Source: Corallium rubrum
Taxonomy: Eukaryota; Cnidaria; Anthozoa; Scleralcyonacea; Coralliidae
Length of the DNA: 64,000 bases
Assembly (NCBI GenBank): GCA_964035015.1
Contig: OZ036008.1
Span: 11,292,692-11,356,691, forward strand
Direction of reading: 5' to 3'
This document shows, piece after piece, positions 12,201 through 23,000 of the stretch. Position 1 is the first letter of the stretch, and the number at the start of each line of letters is the position of its first letter. Below the pieces are notes generated by a model that saw only the letters and a program-made list of their open reading frames with translations, was not told the origin of the DNA and made no database searches. A program made the position numbers and the translations under genes.

Positions 12201-15200
12201 GTTCAAAATCTTCAGTTTGATTTTTTTAACTACGCCGGTCTCCATCGCCCAGTTCGTCTTTACACTACACCAAAAACCTATATAAAAGATATCACGGTAA
12301 CCACAGAAATTGGACGACGTTCCGCGTTTGTGAATTTTCAAACTGTTGTTGGGAACCTCAAGAGTACTGATAAAGGGATTGTTTCGATGAAGTACATGCT
12401 TTTTGATCGCGAAAATGTGATAGTTGCCTCGGTCGCAGGAAAAGGCCTGTTGCATGGAAAGCTTCTAGTTGCTAAGGCCAGATTATGGTGGCCTGTACTG
12501 TACTGTACTGTACTGTACTGTACTGTACTGTACTGTACTGTACTGTACTGTACTGTACTGTGATATTTGTACACATTAATGGTAAGTTGCAAGCCTGAAC
12601 AAACGTAAAATCAAATCGTCTTTATATACAGCTCGGAAAATATTTTTACTATGATAAGTACATTTCTCCACGCGATGTATTTAAGTTTGTTATCACAATA
12701 AAGCCGCTATTCTATTATCCACAAAACTTGTTCATGTAATATTTAAACCACGAGCAGCAGTGTTTTATTATAAAACACGCGGCGATAGCTGAGTGATAAA
12801 ATACGATCTGCGAATGTTTTGAATAACTTCAGAAACGATCCATTTGGTAATGCAAGTTCATTTGTGCAGTAATTTTTAAAAACAACGTTGTCTAAGCCGA
12901 GAAAATCAAAGCAAAAGTTTATGTGGATTTTTGATCAGACATGGTACTGATTTTCATCATGAATTATTAAAGAGTTTTTGAAGTAGCATTATAGTGCTAC
13001 GATGTTGATTTTTTGAACATCTCATGCCTTCTCCTGTAGATAAGCTACCAATATATACTTTCTGGAATACCAACTCCATCTGAATTTAGAAGGACTCTAA
13101 GTTGCCAGTAGCAGCGAAATCCTCCCAACCAGGATCGTTATAGTACCAACCTATGTTGCCCAGAGAATTGATAATTGATAATGATATTTATCCAGGATAC
13201 CCACATCACCGAAGTGTTTTTCAGTGGGGTCCTTCAGTAATGATGTATAATAAAGTAACAATACAATAATCCGTGGAAACCATTTCACAACGTGTTCCTA
13301 ATAATCTCTGGTTCTAACATCGATACATAAAATCCACCTCGAAGCTATGGTAATGTATAGCAGAACCACGAAAGAATTATTCATCTGGTTAGTAGGCAAA
13401 AGTTCTTGCCACCAAATGGTTTCCGCGTGTCGCCTTGAGTCCTTTGAAAGCATCTGGTATTGACAGTACAGGAAAGTTAAATAATTCACAATTGGCGCAT
13501 GCACAGTACGAGATTGGAATGGGTGGTGTCGCTATTGAGCTGGATACATGGAGGGCTGGTATATGGCCCACGACGGCATTGATTCTTTAATTAAATGTTC
13601 TTTTCTAAACACATTTAATAGGTTACGCTACATGTTGGTGACGTCACAGATGTATACCGACTTCCGGTTGGTATTCGTTCCGTGAAAGTGGAAGGTGTTC
13701 TGTTTCTCATCAATGACGAACGATTTTATTTCAAAGGACTTGGGATGCATGAAGATTATAATGTGAGTAGAATCGTTGTGTTTTTTTTAACATTTCGGGT
13801 GTTTTACCCATTCGCCCTTCGGTTGTCCTTCCTTCCTTCTTTCCTTTCCTTCTTGATTTCTTTTTTTCCTTCTTGATTTCCTTCTTTCCTTCCTTGGCTT
13901 CTTTTTTTCCCTCCTTCCTTCCTTCCTTCCCTCCTTCCTGACTTCCTTTTTTTGTCCTTAATTCCTTCTTTCCTTCCTGACTTCTTTTTTATTCCCTTCC
14001 GAATTCCTTCTCTTCTTCCTAACTTCTTTTTCTCCTTTCTGACTTCCTTCTTTCGTTTGTTCATTCGTCCGTCCGTTGTTTGTTTGGACATTTCTTATTT
14101 CCTTGTTTAGTAATTCTTGTACACACGTTTCAGATCCGAGGAAGAGGCGAAGACTTTCCATCGATTCTAAAAGATTTTAATTTAATAAAATGGCTTGGTG
14201 GGAACTCATTTCGTACCAGCCACTATCCTTACTCTGAAGAGATAATGAATCTAGCAGATGAACTTGGAATAGTCGTAATCGACGAAGCACCTGCAGTTGG
14301 GCTAGATAAGTAAGTTTAATCGCTTTAGAAAACTAAACCAGGGTTCGTACATGTCAGGAAGAGTGGAATTCAAGGCTTCTTCAATTAAGACAATGTATTA
14401 GGAAATTCAAGGACCAATGGGCTGAAAAGGCGGCTTCAGAAAGCAGTGAAAAGTCACGAAAAACTGTTAAAATTTCCACTTTAACGAGGAAACGAATTCG
14501 AACACATGCTGACAAATTTCAGAAAATGTCATAAAAATTAAAATAAGGATTCAAGGACTTTCAAGCACTTCTTTATAAATGCAAGGACTTTCAAGGCCTT
14601 GAAGTTTTGTTTTCAAATTCAAGGACTTTCAAGTTTTGTATACGAACCATGCTAAGCTGATAGTGAACAGGAACACAACAACAACTTTGGTACGGAGAGC
14701 CACAGGTCTTCTCGGATTTTCTGATAACTTGCACTTATGCAAGCTCAAACCTGTAGTTATTTACGTTATTTTTCGTATTCACATTTCAGTCTGATGAAGG
14801 GCTCCGCTTGAAACGTCAGTTCTCCGTTACTAAAAACCTCGGCAGTCCACCACATTTTCACTTTGCTCTTGTCCAAACACTTCCTACACAGCATGCACTC
14901 TACTCTTAGGGGCTGTTTATATGAGGCGAGCCAGCCCGGTAAGCGGGATAGCCCGGTAAGCGAGATCTCACTGTGTAGTTATTTTCCTGTTAAAAAATCC
15001 TCTGCGTTTATATGGCCAAGCGGGCTAGCCCGGTTAGCGAGATCTCACTTGAAAAAGGCGAGATCTCGGTAAGCGGGATGAAAATTTCCCATGTAAACAG
15101 TCGCTAACCGGGCTGGCCCGCTTACCGGGATGATTTCTCAAAGGGATGCTGACGCCAGGCGGGATGAAATTCGTTCATATAAACGCGAGCCAGAAATCAT

Positions 15201-18200
15201 CCCGCTTACCGAGCTATCCCGGTAAGTGGGCTGATTCGCCTCCATATAAAGAGCCCCTTACAATGGTACTCTCAGTTATTTACGTGAATTTGTTTCCATT
15301 ACTCTAGAAATAATTTTAATGAAGAGACACTCGAACTTCACCGGCGAATCATGGGAGAACTGATTCAACGAGACAAAAATCATCCTTCTGTTGTTATGTG
15401 GTCAGTAGCTAATGAACCTCGAACAGATCTTGAAGAATCTGAAGATTATTTTAAGTAAGACCATTTTTACCTGTTATTCTATTTTATCTTTGTTGCTTTA
15501 TTAGATAGTTCGGTTATAATTTGGTGAAATATTTTATTAATTTCAGAGATATTTTTGAAGAAACACGACGGCTTGATTCCACTAGACCAGTAACATTTGT
15601 TACACACATGAGACCAGTGAATGACAAAGCTGTGAGTTTTGACAATGTGGATCCAGCTGGGTGCAGTTAGCACAGGAAGGAAAGAAGGAAAGGAAGGAAG
15701 AAAGGAAGGGAGGGAGGGAGGGAGGGAGGGAGGGAGGGAGGGAGGGAGGGAGGGAGGGAGGGAGGGAGGGAGGGAGGGAGGGAGGGAGGGAAGGAAGGAA
15801 GGAAGGAGGGAGGGAGGGAGGGAGGGAGGGAGGGAGGGAGGGAGGGAGGGAGGGAAGGAAGGAAGGAAGGAAGGAAGGAAGGAAGGAAGGAAGGAAGGAA
15901 GGAAGGAAGGAAGGAAGGAAGGAAGGAAGGAAGGAAGGAAGGAGGAAGGAGGAAGGAAGGAGAGAAGGAAGGAAGGAGGGAGGGAAGGAAGGAGGGAGGG
16001 AAGGAAGGAGGGAAGGAGGGAAGGAGGGAAGGAGGGAAGGAGGGAAGGAAGGAAGGAAGGAAGGAAGGAAGGAAGGAAGGGAGGGAAGGGAGGGAGGGAG
16101 GGAGGGAGGGAGGGAGGGAGGGAGGGAGGGAGGGAGGGAGGGAGGGAGGGAGGGAGGGAGGGAGGGAGGGAGGGAGGGAGGGAGGGAGGGAGGGAGGGAG
16201 GGAGGGAGGGAGGGAGGGAGGGAGGGAGGGAGGGAGGGAGGGAGGGAGGGAGGGAGGGAGGGAGGGAGGGAGGGAGGGAGGGAGGGAGGGAGGGAGGGAG
16301 GGAGGGAGGGAGGGAGGGAGGGAGGGAGGGAGGGAGGGAGGGAGGGAGGGAGGGAGGGAGGGAGGGAGGGAGGGAGGGAGGGAGGGAGGGAGGGAGGGAG
16401 GGAGGGAGGGAGGGAGGGAGGGAGGGAGGGAGGGAGGGAAGGGACGGATGGAAAAGAAAGATGGAATTTAATGTGTATAAGCTATACTATTTCTTTCTTT
16501 CTCTTCAGATTCGTTTTGTAGATGTCCTTTGCTGTAACCGTTACTACTCTTGGTACCATGACTTCGGGCATTTGGAAATCATTCAGAGCAAGCTGGAATT
16601 TGAACTACGCGAATGGTTCAACGTTAGCAAGAAACCAATTATACAAACTGAATATGGTGCTGGAGCAGTAGCTGGTTTGCATATGGTTAGTTCAAAAGGA
16701 AATAGTGTATTACTAGCCTCCTCCGTAGGCAACTCTTTTGGGCCCTCGCTTTTGATCAGGGGACGTGTGGGATTTGTGTGACAACGCTAGGCGACGAATT
16801 TTACGGCATTCATTCCCCTTTTTGCTGGAGAAAACAAGAGTTGCCTGCGGAGGAGGCTAGTGTATTACAAAGTATCTTATGACCAATTGCTTCCAAACCG
16901 TCTGTATACAAAGTATCAGAGTTGTCAGCCTGCCGCTCAAAATGTCAGTGTTTCGTTATGAAAACTATTCTCGGCAGTTTATCATCTTTTCACTTCGCTC
17001 TATCTAAAACACTGCCTATAAACACTCTACTTTTTACGCTTCTGTAGAAGGTATCACTCGTGCCGTGTTGTGTCTGTCTATAATTTTCTGTAGGTTTATA
17101 ATAAGTGTACTTACGCACCGTGCGTTATGTTTCGTAAAAAAACCCAATTTAATCAAAAAAGCGAACTCTTTTTTAGGAACCGCCAGTAATGTTCAGTGAA
17201 GAATACCAGGTGAGAAATAGAGCATATGTTTGCGAGATATTGATAGGAGACAATGGAGAGATGATTTTGTCGAGTGGATATTTCCAAATTAATTTATTAT
17301 TGAGTCGGGTTTCTTTGTGCTTTCGAGGGCTTTGTATCCATAAAGCCCTTGAATGATAATTAGAAACGAAATGAAGAAAAAAACAAGGAAAATCTTTGCC
17401 CAAGGTGGAAAAAAAAGACAAAACTTTGTTGGAAAACCTCCTCAATAATAAATTAAGTCAGATAAATCCCTCGAACGTCGGGATTTATGCGATATAAAGC
17501 CTTTATATAAAGCGGCTCCCCACACACACACACACACACAAAAGAAACGGGCGAACTATATGCACTGATCTCAAATAAGACTCATTATACTGGATAGAGC
17601 ATCTATTGTTTCGCGCGTGGCAAAAATTGAAGTCGGAAGTGAGGCTAAAAATCTCGCGGCGGCCATATCCGGTGGGACCCACAATATTGCTGAATCATAG
17701 TTTTCGCCTCTGGTTTTCGCTTTATATGATCGGATTTTTAATGAAAACCAGCTAAATTTTTGTGACATGTATCTGTCGCTATGGGAGAACTTAAAAGTGG
17801 CTGTATGAAAACCAAGTGGGTCCCACCTGAAATGGCCGCCGCTAATTTATTCCGACTTCACAGCGAGCACCGGATGCTCTATCCAGTATAATGAGTCTAT
17901 TATTTGAGATCAGTCACTATATACGATGATGATCACAGGGGATGATGTATCCGGTTTACAGCATACTAGTTAGGACCCGTTTCTTCTATCCTCATGAAGT
18001 ATTAACGAATATTTTAAGAATAAATCTACATAATCACTTGATTCACAGGTTGCTTCAGTTCGTGAGTATTTTAAAGTATTCGATAAACTACGCCACGAGT
18101 TCCTCACTGGAGAAATGATTTGGAGTTTTGCAGATTTCATGACCTCGCAAGGTAAGATATATTGTTTCACTTTGCATCCCACGCTATCATCATTGGGGGA

Positions 18201-19258
18201 AGCACATTTTGGGGAGAGCACATTTTGGGGAGAGCACATTTTGGGGAGAGCACATTTTGGGGAGAGCACATTTTGGGGAAGCACATTTTGGGGAGAGCAC
18301 ATTTTGGGGAAGCACATTTTGGGGAGAGCACATTTTGGGGAAGCACATTTTGGGGAGAGCACATTTTGGGGAGAGCACATTTTGGGGAGAGCACATTTTG
18401 GGGAAGCACATTTTGGGGAAGCACATTTTTGGGGAAGCACATTTTCGGGGGAGCACTGATGGGTGGCGTGGGCTGTTTGTTAGGGCGCTGCCTCTCACCA
18501 AAAGTTAAGCTCGGATGGGTGATCACTTGGGAATGACCCCGTTGTCGATCTTGGAACTCATGTGAGTTGAGTTGTATGGTAGTTGATCTCTCCTGAGACT
18601 CGTATGCTTCGAGGATTTTTTGCCGGGTTCTCCGGTTTTCCTCCCTCCGTAAAATCAACACCTACATCATGGTAGTCATGTTCAATTGGGGCATTTCGCT
18701 CTGTTTGACCTGTATCTGATTTACAAGGCGAGCTGCACGCGAGCCGTAGTAAATCAGAAACAGATCGGCTGCGAATGCTTTATCGTACTTATCAAATGGA
18801 CGCATCTAAATAGCCATGTTTTGAAACTATTTTTCAAGTTGGAGTGATTTTAGCTAGGTAAATTGAGGGAAAAGTTCATGTAAATCAGAACGAATCTGTA
18901 TGTGATTTACAGATATTGATTAAATATTCATTTCTTTTGAATTTTTTCATGAATTGTTAATGAATTCTAAATCAAATCATTCGCCAACACGGGGGCGCTA
19001 CACGCCTGGGTACAGATAGGCTCTTGGCGCTGGCCAAAAGGATAAAAGTTGCAATGTAGTACTTTTCTCGCTCGTCCTAATATCGATTTTGTTTTAGGCA
19101 CAACAAGAGTGGCTGGAAACAGGAAAGGAATACTGACCCGAGATCGCCAACCAAAAGCCGTGGCTCACGTGATACGAGAACGCTATCACCATCTTGATTA
19201 TATCCAAAAACCAACCGTACCAGCAGAGAAACACACACCGAATCCAAGTCCGCTTTGA
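9228..19258 (+). CDS. GUSB: Beta-glucuronidase (lysosomal glycoside hydrolase family 2)
   Basis: Exons seen: 9228-9422, 10904-11086, 11672-11853, 12182-12494, 13622-13762, 14134-14309, 15308-15454, 15547-15631, 16509-16685, 17177-17209, 18049-18151, 19098-19258 (TGA). They give 631 codons plus stop; human GUSB is about 650 aa. The start ATG opens a hydrophobic signal peptide ([10 protein letters not shown]), fitting entry to the secretory and lysosomal route. The sugar-binding region carries [11 protein letters not shown]. The TIM-barrel region carries [11 protein letters not shown], then WSVANEP with the acid/base Glu, and IIQTEYGA with the nucleophile Glu. The C-terminus has [12 protein letters not shown] and [13 protein letters not shown]. 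The enzyme removes terminal glucuronic acid from glycosaminoglycans. About 14 residues expected between LWWP and VTLHVGDV were not found. The 33-base exon at 17177 is a true micro-exon. The gene is convergent with the sulfurtransferase gene. Confidence 0.95.
9423..10903. other. GUSB intron 1
   Basis: It contains a local near-duplication around GGCAAACACTCAGTACATGA (9468 and 9534), a dispersed GTGCTACGTAGGCAGTGTT repeat near 9588, an unclassified stretch at 9880-10195 rich in TTCG, CGAAT and CCGTTTACA motifs, and the ATTC microsatellite. Confidence 0.5.
10207..10465. repeat. (ATTC)n microsatellite interrupted by (GCAT)n
   Basis: About 260 bases of ATTC/TTCA units with an internal GCAT block at roughly 10278-10311. 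The HSFI and HACM open frames here are artefacts. Confidence 0.97.
11130..11390. repeat. Degenerate CATCATGA repeat tract
   Basis: Short imperfect units of ATGACATCATTATC and variants in GUSB intron 2. Low complexity with no coding capacity. Confidence 0.75.
11862..12087. repeat. (TACTG)n/(AGCTG)n/(CCCTG)n pentanucleotide array
   Basis: Three related pentamer blocks follow each other, starting eight bases after the GUSB exon-3 donor at 11854. The series TACTG, AGCTG, TACTG, CCCTG suggests successive expansion of point-mutated units. Confidence 0.95.
12495..12562. repeat. (TACTG)n array directly at the GUSB exon-4 donor
   Basis: The array begins at the last in-frame codon of GUSB exon 4 (LWWP), so the only visible donor there, GTACTG, is itself a repeat unit. 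Confidence 0.9.
12563..13621. other. GUSB intron after exon 4
   Basis: It includes a dispersed element (about 12720-12990) related to those at 8411 and 33240, recognisable by TAATATTTAAACCACGAGCA. I searched here for the missing short GUSB exon and found no convincing candidate. The rest is unclassified. Confidence 0.45.
13817..14062. repeat. Degenerate TTCC polypyrimidine tract
   Basis: Imperfect CTTCCTTC units in a GUSB intron, about 70 bases upstream of the exon at 14134. The lysine-rich frames on the minus strand are artefacts. Confidence 0.9.
14339..14651. mobile_element. MITE with CAGGGTTCGTA ends
   Basis: The left terminus CAGGGTTCGTAC and right terminus TACGAACCATG are inverted with one mismatch. 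The body carries CAAGGACTTTCAAG direct repeats. The CAGGG terminus suggests a hAT-type non-autonomous element. Confidence 0.65.
14908..15258. mobile_element. Foldback MITE with GGGGCTGTTTATATGAGG end
   Basis: The left TAGGGGCTGTTTATATGAGG pairs with the right CCTCCATATAAAGAGCCCCT. The interior repeats AGCCCGGTAAGCGGGAT in both orientations. It lies in a GUSB intron about 50 bases before the exon at 15308. Confidence 0.7.
15671..16448. repeat. (GGGA)n/(GGAA)n polypurine microsatellite
   Basis: Almost 780 bases of GGGA and GGAA units; 16084-16439 is nearly pure GGGA. It fills most of the GUSB intron between the exons ending 15631 and starting 16509. The 380- and 286-codon frames through it are artefacts; only 16509-16685 of the longer one is real GUSB exon. 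Confidence 0.97.
16708..16871. mobile_element. Small MITE with CTAGCCTCCTCC ends
   Basis: The left CTAGCCTCCTCCGTAGGCAA and right TTGCCTGCGGAGGAGGCTAG are inverted. Related half-elements are near 31048 (TAGCTTCCTCCGCAGGCA). It begins about 22 bases after the GUSB donor at 16686. Confidence 0.75.
17561..17914. mobile_element. Foldback MITE in a GUSB intron
   Basis: The arms CTGATCTCAAATAAGACTC and ATTATACTGGATAGAGCATC at the left are inverted at the right (GATGCTCTATCCAGTATAAT). A (CA)n tract lies just outside at 17520-17540. Confidence 0.75.
18195..18452. repeat. 16-bp minisatellite (CACATTTTGGGGAGAG)n
   Basis: About 16 units of 15-16 bases, starting about 45 bases after the GUSB donor at 18152. 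Units with GGGGAG and GGGGA alternate irregularly. Frames such as SPKCALPKM are artefacts. Confidence 0.95.
18464..18668 (+). mobile_element. 5S rRNA-derived SINE, copy 1
   Basis: It contains 5S-like GCTGCCTCTCACCAAAAGTT, then GGATGGGTGATCACTTGGGA, followed by a body with GTTCTCCGGTTTTCCTCCCT and AAAATCAACACCTACATC. It is shorter than copy 2 (31137-31325): the segment CAGACGGGGTTAGTACTT is missing. It directly follows the 16-bp minisatellite. Confidence 0.75.
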
Positions 19259-20000
19259 AGCGAATTAAACATTTCAATGTAAGTTTGGGTTCTTGTTCAA
19301 CTTAATTTCTATATACCAAAAGTCAAGCGAAGGACTTCAACGCTAAAAGCACCAACTCTACCAAAATTTGAAAAATTACACAATAGATAATCTACCAATA
19401 GCGGAGACGGACTGACCAACAGATGGACAAACAGAATGACAGACGGTCAGCCAACGGTCCGACTGACAGACCAACAGATGGATAAACAGACGAACCGACA
19501 GATAGACCAATAGACGAACAAACAGGCCGATGGACGGAGTGACAGAAAGAAGGACAGAAAGAAGGACGACAGTCCGCAATCGGCGGACGTCTAACTTATT
19601 ACAATATTTTAGACTAACTTTTCTATGTATATTATTACTGTACTGTATTTTGCTTACTAATAAGCCATAGTATCCCACTGAAAAACACTTCAGCGATGTA
19701 ACACTTAATTTTATCGACTTGCTGATAATGCCTAATGGTGAAAAAAATAGGCACGCACGTATACACGCGTCTCAGGTTCGGAAGTCATCGGAACGACGAT
19801 TCTTGGAGACTGACGTTCTGCAGTACCGATTTCACAGTTGGAATGAAGAAAGCAAGCCCCAATGCCAATATCATGCATATCAAGCATGAACGGTATACTC
19901 TTGAATGGGTTTACGTGACTACAGATAGCTCTACTGACCAAGATAGTTTTGTTAATTTAATATTCTATGCGTATTTCTACAGATTCTTCGTTCAACATAC
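19259..20000. other. Convergent intergenic spacer between GUSB and the sulfurtransferase gene
   Basis: It contains ATTAAA at 19264, a possible weak poly(A) signal for GUSB, and a degenerate tract of GACAGACCAACAGATGGA-type units at 19395-19570. No gene is seen. Confidence 0.5.
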
Positions 20001-23000
20001 TCAATTCTTTTCCACCATATCAGGCGGGGCTCGTCGACCCCACTCGGCCCAGGACCCATCGTAAACACCCACGTCCTTATGTCCGCACTGATGAGCTGCT
20101 AACGCCAGAACTGAAGCTGTAACGCCCGAACCACACGTCGTCGTAATTGGTCGATTCAGGTCAACACCACGCTCGGCAAACACTTGTTTCAATCGTTCAG
20201 GATCCTTCATCAACTGACTCTCCTTATCAAGACACTCGACAAATGGTACATTCAATGAATGTGGTATATGACCAGAAGAAACACCAGGACGAAATTCTTC
20301 TTCACCATCGAATCGTGCTTTTCCTCTGGCGTCGACAACTTGGTACATGCTCCCCCCTGACTGTACATTTGCCACCATGGTTTCATAATCGCGCACTAAG
20401 TCTTTGTTGAGTTTGGCTATGAATGGTTGATTAGCTGAAATAAAAATAGCAAAAAATATCAGTGCAGGTTACTTTGTGTAGCAATTATCGACGAACCTTA
20501 CGTTGTAATATTACAGCGGCGAGCTTAACTCTTTATCGCCCAGTAGCCACTCCATTGACGAGTAAAATCGTCTGGCGTTAGCCAGAGTAAAATACTAAAG
20601 ACATGGCTGATAAAGGGTTAACCGAGATAGTCTATTAAGCCTATATCGCCCAGTAGCCACTCCATTGACGAGTAAAATCGTCTGGCGTTAGCCAGAGTAA
20701 AATACTAAAGACCTTGTTGGGCGTTAAAGTGCACATGAAACGAAAATTAAGTTTATCTTATTTGAAAGAACACTTAAAATGATAGAGTAACATCTTTTGC
20801 AGTTTTTCGTTTCCTTGCTTCGTTCTTGAGATATTTCAGTTTGTTTGATACCCAAATTAAACATTTTGACGTCACACGTGCATAATGACTTATCGAAAAA
20901 CGTTATATATCTTTGATATTGTCAAACATAATCACTTGAAAATCTACATGTTTAGTGTTCTGTGTGAAACACACCCACATGCTTCCTTCGAATTATTTCG
21001 GTTTGATAATAGCAAAGATATATAACTGTTTCTATAGCTCATTATGCACATGTGACGACAAAATGTTTAAGTTGCATATCAAACAAACTGAAATATCTCA
21101 ACAACGAAGCAAGAAAACAAAAAACTGCAAAAGATGTTACGTTCTCATTTTTTAACTTTGGTCGTCAATAAAATCGGCAAAACTCGACATATCAAAAAAC
21201 GCTGACACCGTTTTGCTGGGAATTTATCTCGGAATCAAACTACAAAAAAAGATTTTGAACAAAATAAAACGCTTTTTACTCGAGTCGCCCCGAGTGAAGC
21301 CCTCTGCTTTTAAGTAAAAAAATATTAACGGTTTGTGTTTATCGTAGCCTGCTACGCAGGCTATGTTTATCGTGAAACCAAAGACACCATTGCATTCTAC
21401 AAAGCTTCTAACGATATCTATTTTATTTTTGTGGCATAAATTCTGACGAATTGAGAGCGCTTTATAGAAATACCATGAAAACCTTAACGAAGACTGTTCT
21501 GTAGACGGTATTCCTTTTCTAAAACTTTATTTGTACACTATTTACACGCTCTGTAAAAACTGAACGTCAACACTAATTATAGTTTCTTCATAACAAAGAC
21601 CTTAAGTGTTCTTTCAAATAAGACAGACATAATTTTCGTCTCATGTGCACTTTTAGGAAAATATTACGAAACGCGCTCATGGCCGAAATTTGGACATGAA
21701 ATACTAAACGAACTCTTACTGTTTACGACTGGTTTTTCTCCCGTTTCCATTGGCAAGCCAGCGCTCAACCATCTCGAAAAACCACCATCTAAAACGGATG
21801 TAGTATCGTGTCCAAAACAACGGAACATCCACCAGAGACGCGCGCTCTGGTATACTCCAAAATCTTTATTATTCTCGTAGGCAATAACATGACTATCGTT
21901 GGTGATACCCAGGTGTTGAACGTACTCTGCAAAGAGCTTCTCATCTGGTAACATATGCGGGAATTTATTTGACTTATCGCAGCATTCGTCTATGTCAAAA
22001 CACACTGCTCCTGGAATATGGCCGTTTAGGTAACCTTCACGGGACTGGACTGAATTATTGCCTCCTAGAATCGCTTCTACCACGCGAAGACGTCTCGAAG
22101 TTTTGGTCCTCAGAAGAGCTTGGGCAAGCCAACGTACAGAAACTAACGAAGGTGTTATCTTCATACTTTAATATAGGTATATATGTCAGGACGGTTGATG
22201 TACATAAATGGCAAATGACCGGTGTTCAATCGAATACAGTCACACTTGCGTGCAGCAAGACACGACAGAGGGAAACGGAACAAAAGAGAACCCCGCCCTC
22301 ATTCGCGTAGAAACGTTTCCGGGAACCCTTAATGCCAGTTTTCCACTTAACTGTTTCCTGTGCGTGAAGGTTACTTGATATTTTATCCTGGATAGCGCCA
22401 AATGATTTTATTCATTTCTGGGGAAAGCCCAGGACAGCGATAATTAAAGCGAAATTATTACGAAGTTTTTCTTATCTTGTTTGCTCTTTGTTTGGTAAAG
22501 TAAATATGATAGTGCAGTTACTATAGGTCAAAACGCAGATAAACAAGCCGAAATTGAATCTTGACAGGGACTCGTAAAAGGTCATTTTCTGTTGTTAAAA
22601 ATGAATAAGTTATATAAACTCGGAGACACACGAAAACTAACGTCATCTGCATGTACTCTTTGCTATTGCATTTTGACATCAACTTTATTCTTTTGAATTT
22701 TAAAAACACATATTTTTAATATTTTAAAGTGTCTATGAAATGAAAAATTCGCTGGCATTTTTGTTGTTTTATTGTACAGAGGAGCATGGCAGGAGCATTC
22801 ACTGAAAATTTCAAGAGAATCTGATGCGTAGTTTTCACGCTATAAACTCTCAAAGTTTGCCATGGCTAGTTCGTTCTTGGAGAAAAATTGGGCTTTCGGA
22901 AACAATGCTTATATGACGTACGCAAATGGACAACTATGCATAAGAACAATAGATTTCACTATTAATGATCCATCTGCGTACGTCATAAGGCATTGTTACC

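Noticed and set aside
15639-16508. Glycine/arginine/glutamate-repeat protein of 286-380 codons
   Set aside because: Translation of (GGGA)n/(GGAA)n; only the piece from 16509 is GUSB exon.
18195-18452. CRISPR-like array
   Set aside because: Units are contiguous 15-16-base repeats with no unique spacers, in an animal intron.
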